DNA of 15,814 bases from JAPHSX01 sp050298555 (lineage in GTDB: Bacteria > Pseudomonadota > Gammaproteobacteria > Thiohalomonadales > Thiohalomonadaceae). A program made the translations under genes and the position numbers. Below are positions 1 through 7,600 of the stretch, one piece after another. Position 1 is the first letter of the stretch. Every line of letters begins with the position of its first letter. The DNA is taken from NCBI GenBank assembly GCA_050298555.1, contig JBNKUL010000039.1, forward strand, positions 1 through 15,814, given 5' to 3'. The notes below the pieces were generated by a model. The model ran no database searches and was not told the origin of the DNA. It worked only from the letters and a program-made list of their open reading frames with translations.

Positions 1-129
1 GTCCTCGCGCTTGAGCCATACCCGGTTACCCAGGCGATGGGACATCAGCTGCGCTTCGTCCACCGGGGTCTCCCGGGCGACATCGTACACACGGGCATCG
101 AGAATACGCTTGATATAGGACTGGGGCAT
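1..129 (-). CDS. ilvA: Threonine ammonia-lyase (biosynthetic), N-terminal fragment
   Basis: The first 43 codons of a minus-strand gene run off the left edge. They read MPQSYIKRILDARVYDVARE and later WLKRED, which matches the start of biosynthetic threonine dehydratase (E. coli has YLRAVLRAPVYEAA and ILVKRED). The enzyme is PLP-dependent and converts threonine to 2-oxobutanoate, the first step of isoleucine synthesis; the PLP lysine follows just after the KRED segment, outside the window. I chose the ATG at 129 because no in-frame ATG occurs just upstream. No clear Shine-Dalgarno is visible; an in-frame TTG at 153 is the alternative. It is divergent from rpiA, an arrangement I know from other gammaproteobacteria. 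The gene is cut by the window, not broken. Confidence 0.85.
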   Translation of the reverse strand, partial: MPQSYIKRILDARVYDVARETPVDEAQLMSHRLGNRVWLKRED

Positions 130-179
130 GGCCGAATTCGCGAACTGGGGCAACGGGACCGGCCATAGTAAGGGACTTG

Positions 180-198
180 CCGGGCTTTTTCAGCCCGG
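180..198. other. GC-rich hairpin in the ilvA-rpiA divergent region
   Basis: A perfect 7-bp inverted repeat, CCGGGCT and AGCCCGG, with a TTTTC loop lies between the two divergent starts. On the plus strand it is followed by a partly T-rich stretch, but on neither strand is there a clean T run. It could be an operator, a weak terminator, or part of the ilvA leader. I see no way to decide from the sequence. Confidence 0.35.
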
Positions 199-237
199 GG
201 GTTTGGTATTTTTGGTGAAGCGACCACCCCCCTAACC

Positions 238-243
238 TATAAT
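238..243 (+). promoter_or_regulatory. Predicted -10 element for rpiA
   Basis: A perfect TATAAT lies 49 bases before the rpiA start. The upstream -35 is poor: TTGGTG at 212-217 is too far away (20-base spacer), and the hexamer at the ideal distance is unlike consensus. The assignment rests on the -10 match and on its place in the only intergenic space before rpiA. Confidence 0.45.
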
Positions 244-291
244 GAGCCACGCCTGCCGACAGCACCTGCCGGCCGCCAGCGAGGAGACCGC

Positions 292-957
292 ATGACCCAG
301 GACGAATTGAAACAGGCGGTGGCCGAAGCCGCCCTGGCCTACGTGCAGCCCAGACTCGAAAATGACTCGGTTGTCGGTATCGGCACAGGATCCACCGCCA
401 ACCGGTTCATCGATTGCCTGGCCGCAATCAAGGGCCAGGTCTACGCCACCGTGGCCAGCTCCGAGGCCTCCGCCGAGCGCCTCAAGTCCCACGGCATCCC
501 GGTCTACGATCTCAACAGCGTCGACCAGGTGGATTTCTATATCGATGGTGCCGACGAGGCCAATCGCGCCCTGCAACTGATCAAGGGTGGCGGGGCCGCC
601 CTGACCCGGGAAAAAATCGTCACCGCGGTAGCACGGGAATTCATCTGTATCGCCGACGAAAGCAAACTGGTCCACACCCTGGGCGCCTTCCCCCTGCCGG
701 TGGAGGTGATCCCCATGGCTCGCAGCCACGTGGCCCGCGAACTGGTCAAACTGGGCGGCGACCCGGTCTACCGCGAGGGCGTGGTGACGGACAACGGCAA
801 CATCATTCTCGACGTGTACAACTTCTCCATCCCGCAGCCGCTCGCCACGGAGCAGAAAATCAACGGCATTACCGGCGTGGTCACCAACGGCCTGTTCGCC
901 ATGCGCCCCGCCGACGTGGTGCTGGTAGGCAGCGAGTCGGGTGTGACCACCCTGTAA
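292..957 (+). CDS. rpiA: Ribose-5-phosphate isomerase A
   Basis: RpiA interconverts ribose 5-phosphate and ribulose 5-phosphate in the non-oxidative pentose phosphate pathway, in the cytosol. The 221-residue product has the family's usual length (E. coli RpiA has 219). Diagnostic motifs are all present: GTGST at 31-35 (phosphate loop), DGADE at 85-89, and KGGGAALTREK at 98-108, which holds the catalytic glutamate (E107) and a substrate lysine. FPLPVEVIPMA and VVTDNGN also match E. coli closely. The ATG at 292 is preceded by GAGGAG at 281-286 with suitable spacing. A PilZ gene follows after 30 bases on the same strand and could be cotranscribed, though no functional link is known to me. Confidence 0.97.
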   Translation: MTQDELKQAVAEAALAYVQPRLENDSVVGIGTGSTANRFIDCLAAIKGQVYATVASSEASAERLKSHGIPVYDLNSVDQVDFYIDGADEANRALQLIKGGGAALTREKIVTAVAREFICIADESKLVHTLGAFPLPVEVIPMARSHVARELVKLGGDPVYREGVVTDNGNIILDVYNFSIPQPLATEQKINGITGVVTNGLFAMRPADVVLVGSESGVTTL

Positions 958-987
958 CCCACCATTACTGTCATCACGGGAGGGGGC

Positions 988-1554
988 ATGCCAACAGATG
1001 ACCATGGCAGGGAGCACGCCTCCTTCCGTGTCGACGACAGACTCTACCTCGACTACCAGCAGGTAGCCCCCGACGAACTGGCCAACACCTGGCGCCACGA
1101 CACCAGCCACTTCTGCGATGAGCTGATCCACCTGCGCGAGATCTCACTGCAGTCCAGCCATATCCTCGCCAACATCCGCAAACACCAGCCGGATATCGGC
1201 ACCTACCTGTCGCTGCTCGACAAGAAGATCGAACTGCTCACCAGACTGGTGGGGGCGGTCGCCATGGGGGGAGAGGTGAGGCCGACCCAGCGGGTGAATC
1301 TCGGTACCGACGGCATGCGCTTTATGGCGCAGGAGGCGCTTCCCGTGGGGGGGCCGCTACGCCTCAAGCTGGTGCTCTTCCCTTCGCGTCTCTGCCTCCA
1401 CCTGCAGTCCACCATCACCACCTGCCAGAAGGTGGAGAAGGGGCACCTTGTCGAGGTAGCGTTCAAGCAGGTGGGCGAGGCCGAGCACGAGGTGTTGATC
1501 CGCCACCTGCTGGAGAAGCAGTCGGCGGCACGGCGGCGCGAACGCGGGAATTAA
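988..1554 (+). CDS. Atypical PilZ-domain protein with degenerate c-di-GMP motifs
   Basis: A 188-residue protein. The N-terminal FRVDDRLYLDY and the later TQRVNLGTDGMRF (100-112) match the two signature regions of PilZ domains, but about 85 mostly helical residues separate them. That architecture resembles the tetrameric PilZ type (tPilZ, as in Xanthomonas XC6012), where a long helix is inserted in the barrel. Both binding motifs are altered: RxxxR reads H10-x3-R14, and (D/N)xSxxG reads N-L-G-T-D-G at 104-109 with glycine for serine. It may therefore not bind c-di-GMP. It is paralogous to the protein at 1565-2119, sharing LL..K-I/L-x-L-I/L, NLxxxG and a C-terminal LIR. The ATG at 988 follows a strong GGGAGGGGG tract. 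It converges with its paralogue, with only 10 bases between stop codons. Confidence 0.8.
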   Translation: MPTDDHGREHASFRVDDRLYLDYQQVAPDELANTWRHDTSHFCDELIHLREISLQSSHILANIRKHQPDIGTYLSLLDKKIELLTRLVGAVAMGGEVRPTQRVNLGTDGMRFMAQEALPVGGPLRLKLVLFPSRLCLHLQSTITTCQKVEKGHLVEVAFKQVGEAEHEVLIRHLLEKQSAARRRERGN

Positions 1555-1564
1555 TCCCCGGAAA

Positions 1565-2119
1565 TCAATCCTTGGTGGCGAGGACCTGCTGCTGTTGCTG
1601 CAGGTTGAAGCGAATCAGCTGCTCGCTGTCTTCATCACGGATGTATTCAAAGTCGAGGGCGACACGGTAGCCCCCCTCCTCCAGTGGCCGTACCGAGACG
1701 GCGCGGGCATAGAGCACCATGCTCCAGGCGATGCTGGGCAGGGTGAGGGTCAGCTGCATCGCCCTGCCTACCTCGATCTCGTGCTTATAATCGAAGGCGA
1801 GACCGGTGGCACTCAGGTTGATTCGGCGTAGCGGAAGGTCCCTGACATTGTTGTGCCAGTGCTGACCGAGGCGTATCAGGTCGAGCTTCTGGTTCAGTAG
1901 CTCCATCGCCGCCACGGTATTCGGGGAGGTGGGGCGCAGCTCGTCTAGCAGCGCCTGCAGCGCCACGTCGACCTCGCTCAATGCCCCCGGCAGTGTGGCA
2001 CTCCAGTTGGGGCGCTTCCTCAGCTCCTCGATACCACTGCGCATACGGGCCTCACTCAACAGCTTGGCCTCGAAGCCGACCTCTACATCCAGACGAAATG
2101 AGCGTCGCTGATTATCCAT
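1565..2119 (-). CDS. PilZ-domain protein in the pomAB operon, intact c-di-GMP motifs
   Basis: A 184-residue protein with R5-x3-R9 in RRSFRLD and the second PilZ motif N101-L-S103-A-T-G106 in RRINLSATGLAF, both in canonical form, so c-di-GMP binding is plausible. As in its paralogue at 988-1554, about 85 residues with helical character lie between the two motifs (tPilZ-like layout). The C terminus is rich in glutamine. It is the third gene of pomA-pomB-pilZ. The pomB stop codon TAG at 2128-2130 forms part of the TAGGAG ribosome binding site, five bases from this ATG, which suggests translational coupling. By analogy with YcgR-type PilZ proteins that act on the flagellar motor, a role in c-di-GMP control of the stator is an inference from context, not shown here. 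Confidence 0.85.
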   Translation of the reverse strand: MDNQRRSFRLDVEVGFEAKLLSEARMRSGIEELRKRPNWSATLPGALSEVDVALQALLDELRPTSPNTVAAMELLNQKLDLIRLGQHWHNNVRDLPLRRINLSATGLAFDYKHEIEVGRAMQLTLTLPSIAWSMVLYARAVSVRPLEEGGYRVALDFEYIRDEDSEQLIRFNLQQQQQVLATKD

Positions 2120-2127
2120 AACTGCTC

Positions 2128-3324
2128 CTACTGGTTCTCCAGGGTGCCGAACAGGTCCTGGATCTCCTGAGTGAGCTCGGGCTGCAGCGCCGGCACCTCG
2201 GCATCATCCTGGATCACGATGGGCTCACCGCCCGGGGACACGGCACCATCCACAATCGAAGGCTGGCCTGTGGTTTCGGGCTGCGGCAGCGGCTCTTCAG
2301 CGCCACCCTGCGTATCAAAGCCCGGCGGCAACGGCGGAATGATCGAGGGCTGCTCCGTGGTTTCGGGCTGCGGCAGCGGCTCCTCAGCGCCCGGCTGGGT
2401 ATCGAAGCCCGGCGGTAGCGGCGGGATGATCGAGGGTGGTTCCTCGGCCTGCTGCGGCGCCTCACCCTCGACCTGTGGCATCTCAGCGCCACCGACCTCC
2501 TGCAGCGTGTCGTTTTCGCCGGCCGGTTTTAGTGCCGGGGAGATCACGATCTCCACACGGCGGTTGGTGGCGCGATTCTCGGGGCTGTCATTGGGTACCA
2601 GCGGCTGGGTGTCGGCCAGCCCCTTCACCTCGGTATCCGCGGCATTGATGGTACCGTCCGCCAGCAACTGCTCCAGTACCGAGACGGCACGTGAAGAGGA
2701 GAGCTCCCAGTTGGAGCGGTAGCGGAAGGTACGGATGGGGATATCGTCGGTATGGCCGGCGACGGTGATGGTGCCGGGGGTGGTGGCTATCTGCGCGCGG
2801 ATCTTCTCCAGTATCGGCAGGAACTCCTCACGCAACTCGGCCGAACCGGAGGGGAAGGAGCCCTTCTCCTTAATGCGGATAATTACCCGGTCCTGCTCGC
2901 TATCCACCTCGACCAGCCCCTGGTCGATCTGCTCCGCCATCTGCACCTTGAGCTCCTTGGCCGCCTCCTGGGCCGCCTCCTCCATCTTCTCCTTGGCGCT
3001 CTCCAGGCTGACATCCTCCTGGGTGGTGGTTTGACGCACATCTTGCACTATGGTCGGTTCGGTCTTACCGGGGCTGAACTCCTGGGTGATGATGCTGGTC
3101 CCCATGGGGATGTCGGGGGCCTGGACCTGGCGCTGTACACCAAAGGCGGACTTCATCGAGCCGGCGATCTGCTTGAACTTGATGACATCCATCTCGGAGA
3201 AGGAGAGCAGCAGCACGAAGAAGCACATCAGCAGCGACATCAGGTCGGCAAAGGTCATGACCCATGCCGGGGCACCAGTCTCGCACTCCTGCTGTTTACA
3301 CTCGCACTCTTGTTCCGCGCTCAT
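2128..3324 (-). CDS. pomB: Sodium-type flagellar stator protein PomB (MotB family), with repeat-bearing C-terminal extension
   Basis: A 398-residue inner-membrane protein with one transmembrane segment (about 21-42) holding TFADLMSLLMCFFVLLLSF, almost identical to Vibrio PomB. D27 corresponds to the ion-binding aspartate (Asp24 in V. alginolyticus). The cysteine-rich N terminus (C7, C9, C14) resembles the CDC of PomB. After a charged linker comes an OmpA-like peptidoglycan-binding domain (about 147-262) with GHTDDIP, RYRSNWELSSSRAVSV and ATNRRVEI. PomB usually ends soon after this domain at about 315 residues; here a proline-, glutamate- and glutamine-rich tail of about 130 residues follows, including two 29-residue repeats. 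With PomA it forms the ion channel that drives flagellar rotation. It lies 29 bases downstream of pomA and 8 bases before the PilZ gene. The ATG at 3324 has GGAG upstream. Confidence 0.95.
   Translation of the reverse strand: MSAEQECECKQQECETGAPAWVMTFADLMSLLMCFFVLLLSFSEMDVIKFKQIAGSMKSAFGVQRQVQAPDIPMGTSIITQEFSPGKTEPTIVQDVRQTTTQEDVSLESAKEKMEEAAQEAAKELKVQMAEQIDQGLVEVDSEQDRVIIRIKEKGSFPSGSAELREEFLPILEKIRAQIATTPGTITVAGHTDDIPIRTFRYRSNWELSSSRAVSVLEQLLADGTINAADTEVKGLADTQPLVPNDSPENRATNRRVEIVISPALKPAGENDTLQEVGGAEMPQVEGEAPQQAEEPPSIIPPLPPGFDTQPGAEEPLPQPETTEQPSIIPPLPPGFDTQGGAEEPLPQPETTGQPSIVDGAVSPGGEPIVIQDDAEVPALQPELTQEIQDLFGTLENQ
2258..2431 (-). repeat. Two tandem 87-bp repeats within pomB
   Basis: Units 2258-2344 and 2345-2431 align over 87 bases without gaps and with few differences, several of them synonymous. 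Each encodes 29 residues beginning PSIIPPLPPGFDTQ and continuing into GAEEPLPQPETT (protein residues about 297-325 and 326-354). A short partial third copy (PSI) follows. An in-frame unit length means copy number can change without a frameshift. Confidence 0.92.
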
Positions 3325-3353
3325 CGCTCAGCTCCGTCGACAGGGGGCCCCGT

Positions 3354-4118
3354 CTATTCGGCCTCGTCCTCGGTCTTGCGCATCTTCTCCGGCAGGTAGG
3401 TGGAGAGGATCTCCTGAATCATACGCGGGTTGTGGCCGGCCTGGATGCCTGAGATACCGTCGAGGATCAACGACTTGACGCGCTGCTCCTCGGCGCTGCG
3501 CAGCGCCAGCTTGTCGGCGATGGGCAGGGCAAAGAGGTTGGCGATCATCGCACCGTAGAGGGTGGTAAGCAGGGCCACCGCCATCGCCGGGCCGATCGCC
3601 TTGGGGTCGGACATATTGGCCAGCATCTGTACCAGGCCGATGAGGGTACCGATCATCCCCATCGCCGGTGCGAAGTCGCCAAGGCCCTTGAAGATCTTCT
3701 GGCCGATATCGTGACGCTCGATGGCGTTATCCATGTCCTTCTTCAATACGCTACGCACGATCTCCGGGGTGTGGCCGTCGACCATCATCTGGATCCCCTT
3801 CTTGAGGAAGGTGTTCTCCACCTCCACCCCCTCCAGGGCAAGCAGTCCCTCCTTGCGCGCGGTATTGGCCATGTTCTCCAGGTCTTCAATCAACTGGTCC
3901 AGCTTCTCTTCCTTGTGCATGAAGCTCTTCATCGCCACCTTAAAGGCACCGACGAATTGAGCCATACTGAACTTCATCAACACGGCGGCAATGGTGCCGC
4001 CAAGTACGATGATAATAGAGGGGGCATTCACAAACATGCCGGCGCTGCCGCCGAGGATGATCGCACCGACCATTACGCCGATGCCGGCGACCATGCCGAT
4101 GAGTGTTGCCAAATCCAT
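3354..4118 (-). CDS. pomA: Sodium-type flagellar stator protein PomA (MotA family)
   Basis: A 254-residue four-helix inner-membrane protein, the usual length for PomA. Predicted membrane segments lie at about 4-24, 29-49, 150-170 and 178-202. The start MDLATLIG and the core DFAPAMGMIGTLIGLVQML and DPKAIGPAMAVALLTTLYG closely match V. alginolyticus PomA. T158 and T185/T186, tied to sodium use in PomA, are present at the same numbering, as are the cytoplasmic-loop charges R88, K89, E96 and E99 that interact with FliG; position 97 is glycine instead of glutamate. It is the first gene of pomA-pomB-pilZ, and the ATG at 4118 has GGAG upstream. The channel probably conducts sodium, judging from family resemblance; proton use cannot be excluded from sequence alone. 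Confidence 0.95.
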   Translation of the reverse strand: MDLATLIGMVAGIGVMVGAIILGGSAGMFVNAPSIIIVLGGTIAAVLMKFSMAQFVGAFKVAMKSFMHKEEKLDQLIEDLENMANTARKEGLLALEGVEVENTFLKKGIQMMVDGHTPEIVRSVLKKDMDNAIERHDIGQKIFKGLGDFAPAMGMIGTLIGLVQMLANMSDPKAIGPAMAVALLTTLYGAMIANLFALPIADKLALRSAEEQRVKSLILDGISGIQAGHNPRMIQEILSTYLPEKMRKTEDEAE

Positions 4119-4241
4119 CAGAGCTGCTCCGATTTACAGTTATTTCGTGGCCGGTCTGGGCCTGGTAGGGGCGGAAGCAGGAGAAAAAAATCCGCTCCAT
4201 TCGAGTCAACGGACAATGATAAGGAGATCGGGGAAATATTT

Positions 4242-4286
4242 CACCTGCTACGATCCCGCCAGTGGTGACGCGAGGTCGTAGCGGTG
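4242..4286. other. Imperfect inverted repeat between the 68-residue gene and pomA
   Basis: CACC plus GCTACGA (4242-4253, one bulged T) pairs with TCGTAGC plus GGTG (4276-4286), an 11-bp stem with a 22-base loop that can pair further. On the minus strand it lies just after the stop of the gene at 4306-4512 and before TGAAATATTT, so it may be a weak terminator for that gene. The T run is poor, so it might equally be an operator for pomA. Confidence 0.4.
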
Positions 4287-4305
4287 GGAGATACAAGCGG
4301 TATTA

Positions 4306-4512
4306 TCAGCCCCGGTAGGCCGCGTCGCTCCAACACCTGGGCAGGGACTCACCAGAGGGGAACTCCAGCTGCGACTTGTCGAAATTGGCGGGCTCCTGCA
4401 TCTCCTCGCCCGCATGGTAGCGACCTGCCACCTTGCTGCTATTGGGGTCGATCAGCGCGGCGATATCCAGCACCTCAACCACATCACCATTATCTTTGTT
4501 TTTCAGGAACAT
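4306..4512 (-). CDS. Small protein of 68 residues, function unknown
   Basis: A short acidic soluble protein beginning MFLKNKDNGDVVEVLDIAAL, with a middle GRYHAGEEMQEP and a C-terminal FPSGESLPRCW. The pattern recalls a family of about 70-residue proteins in gammaproteobacteria, sometimes loosely labelled acetyltransferase; I see no acetyl-CoA site here and do not assign a function. Coding is supported by a good ribosome binding site, AGGGAG, five bases before the ATG, and by a clearly proteinlike composition. It stands alone between the large oxidase gene and pomA, all on the minus strand. No membrane segment or signal peptide is apparent, and the single cysteine is near the C terminus. Confidence 0.75.
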   Translation of the reverse strand: MFLKNKDNGDVVEVLDIAALIDPNSSKVAGRYHAGEEMQEPANFDKSQLEFPSGESLPRCWSDAAYRG

Positions 4513-4607
4513 ATGTACTCCCTCTGATTACAGTTTGATTAACGTCGGGGCTATCGTCTCTGCCCCTTCATCAATAATAGCCGCTAATCGGGAGAGTGGC
4601 GTAGCGC

Positions 4608-7600
4608 CTACAACAGCACCCGCTCAATGCCGCCGCGCTTCACCTCATCGATGAAGGCCTGCTGCCACTGCTCACCATGGAGATGACGCATCAGCTCAAC
4701 CACGATGTAGTCGGTGTCGATGCCGGTGGTATTGCGGTAACGCGAGAGCCCCTGCTGGCAGGCGGGGCAGGAGGTCAGTACCTTTACAGGCGCCGTCGCG
4801 CTGCCTCCTGGCGCGCCGGCATACCGTCCATCCATGGACATAAGCCCCTTACGCAGCTCCTCCTCCTTGCGGAAACGCACCTGGGTGGAGATATCGGGGC
4901 GGGAGACGGCAAAGGTGCCCGCCTCGCCGCAACAGCGGTCGGAGAGCGGTACCGCCTGGCCCATCAGGGTGGAGGCGACCTTCACCGGATTGTGCTGCTT
5001 CATCGGGCTGTGGCAGGGGTCGTGGTAGAGATAGTGCTGCCCCGCCACACCGTCGAGCTTCACCCCCTTCTCCAGCAGATACTCGTGGATGTCGAGCAGG
5101 CGGCAACCGGGGAAGATCGCCTCGAACTGGTACTTCAGCAGCTGGTCCATGCAGGTACCGCAGGAGACCACCACGGTCTTGATGTCCATGTAGTTGAGGG
5201 TGTTAGCGACGCGGTGGAACAGCACCTGATTGTCGGTGGAGATGCGCTTGCCGGTCACCTCATCACCTGCGGAGTTCTGCGGATAGCCACAACAGAGGTA
5301 ACCGGGCGGCAATACGGTCTGTGCACCAGTTTTATAGAGCATCGCCAGGGTGGCCAGCCCCACCTGGCTGAAGAGGCGCTCGGAGCCGCAACCGGGGAAG
5401 TAGAACACGGCCTCCTGCTGCTCCGGATTACCACTCGGATCGCGCAGGATCGGGATCACCTTGTCGTCCTCCAGCCCGAGCATGGCGCGGGTGGTCTGAC
5501 TCGGCAGTCCCTTGGGCAGCGGTCGCTTGACGAAGTTGATCACCTGCTCCTTGACCCGCATCTCGCCGGTGGTCCCCCTGGGACGGCGCTTGTCACGCAA
5601 CAGCCCTATGCGCTTGGCCAGCTTGTGTCCCAGGCGCTGTCCGGCGTAACCCCACTGAATCATCGCCTTGCGCATGAACTTGATCGTCGCCGGGTCGGTG
5701 ACGTTGAGGAAGGCCATCGCCATGCGGGTACCGATACGCGAACGCTTCTGGCCGTGCAGCCGCAGGGCATTACGCATCTTCACCGTGACATCGCCGAAGT
5801 CGATATTTACCGGGCAGGGTTTGACGCAGCGGTGGCAGACGGTGCAGTGGTCGGCCACATCGTTCATCTCGTCGAAGTGACGCACCGAAATGCCGCGGCG
5901 GGTCTGCTCCTCGTAGAGGAAGGCCTCGACGATAAGGCCGGTGGCAAGGATCTTGTTGCGCGGCGAGTAGAGCAGGTTGGCGCGCGGCACGTGGGTGGTG
6001 CAGACATTCTTGCACTTGCCGCAGCGCAGGCAGTCCTTGACCATGTCGTTGAGCTCGCCCAGCTCGCTCGCCTCGAGGATCAGCGCCTCCTGCTGCAGCA
6101 GGCGTAGCGACGGGGTATAGGCGTTCTCCAGGCCGGAACCGTCCAGCAGCTTGCCGCGGTTGAAACGCTGCTCCGGGTCCACCTGCTGCTTGTACTCGGT
6201 AAAGGCCTCCACCGTGTCGGCGGCGAGGAACTGCATCTTGGTAATACCGATACCGTGCTCGCCGGAGATCACCCCGCCCAGCGACTCGGCCAGCGTCATA
6301 ATGCGCTCCACCACCCGCTCCGCCTCGTGCAGCATCACATAGTCGTTGGAGTGGACCGGGATGTTGGTGTGCACATTACCGTCACCGGCGTGCATGTGGG
6401 TAGCGACGAAGATACGGCGTGGACGCAGCTCGGCGTGGATGGCGTCGATGCGTCCCCGCACCCCCTGCAGCTCGCGGCCGGAGAAGATCTCCTTTAACGG
6501 CTTCTCCACCTCATCGCGCCAGGAGATACGCAGGTCGCGGCGCAGAATAAGGCTGAACAGGGTATCGCCGGTTTGTATGCGTTCACCGACATCCACTGAG
6601 TAGAACTCCGGGTGCTCGCCGGCCGCCAGATCCAGCCCCTCTACCACTCCGCGCCAACGCCTGGCGGTTGCGCTGAGATGTTGCTGCGCCGCCTCGCGCT
6701 TGGCATCGATGATCGCGCTGTTTTCGTCGCTCTCCTCGAAATCGGGGTCACTGCGCCGCTCGGGCAGGTCTCCCGCGAGGTACTCCGCCAGCCGCTCCGC
6801 CATCTGCAGTTTGTTGTGGATAGACTGCTCGATATTGATACGCTCGATCCCCTCGCTGTAGTCAGCCAGGCGCTCTAGCGGGATCACCACATCCTCATTG
6901 ATCTTGAAGGCGTTGGTGTGGGCGGCGATGGCGGCGGTGCGGGTACGATCGGCCCAGAAGCGATGGCGCGCCTCGGGGCTGGTGGCGATAAAGCCCTCAG
7001 CGCCGCGGGCATTGGCCATGCGAACCACCATCGAGGCCGCCTCGGCCACCTGCTCCTCATCGTCGCCGGCGATATCGGCCAGCAACACCATCTTCGGCAG
7101 GTCGGCTCGCGGCGCCTTGGTGGAGTAGTTGACCGCCTTGATGTAGCGGTCATCCAGGTGCTCCAGGCCGGAGAGCATCACCCCGTCGAGGGCATCCAAA
7201 TAGTCTTTAGTTTCGACGATGGCGGGCACCGAACGGCGCAGCTCCGAGCCAAAGAACTCCATGCAGACGGTACGCGTGTAGTTCGGCATGCGATGGAGGA
7301 TAAAGACCGCCGAGGTGACGATACCGTCGCACCCCTCTTTCTGGATACCGGGCAGGCCGCCGAGGAATTTATTCGTCACATCCTTGCCGAGTCCACGCTT
7401 GCGCAGGTGCTCACCGGGGATCTGCAGGGTCTCAGGCTCGCCCTTTAAGGTCTTGCCGTCGAGGCCGTAGCGACTGATGCGGAACTCGGCAAACGCTACC
7501 TCGTGGATCTTCCCCAGGTTGTGGTTGAGGCGCTCCACCTCCAACCACTCGCCATCGGGCATGACCATGCGCCAGGAGGCGAGGTTATCGAGGGTCGTCC

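Noticed and set aside
232..1131. Long minus-strand ORF of 299 codons opposite rpiA
   Set aside because: It is the antisense shadow of rpiA and the following gene; rpiA is unmistakable on the plus strand.
4119..4240. Sigma-28 or sigma-54 flagellar promoter upstream of pomA
   Set aside because: I found only poor matches (for example CCCCGATC and TGGAGC) on the minus strand with wrong spacing, so none is claimed.
4677..6107. Plus-strand ORF of 476 codons opposite the FAD oxidase
   Set aside because: It mirrors the codon pattern of the large minus-strand gene in high-GC DNA, is rich in H, L, G, V and D as such shadows are, and has no recognisable domain.
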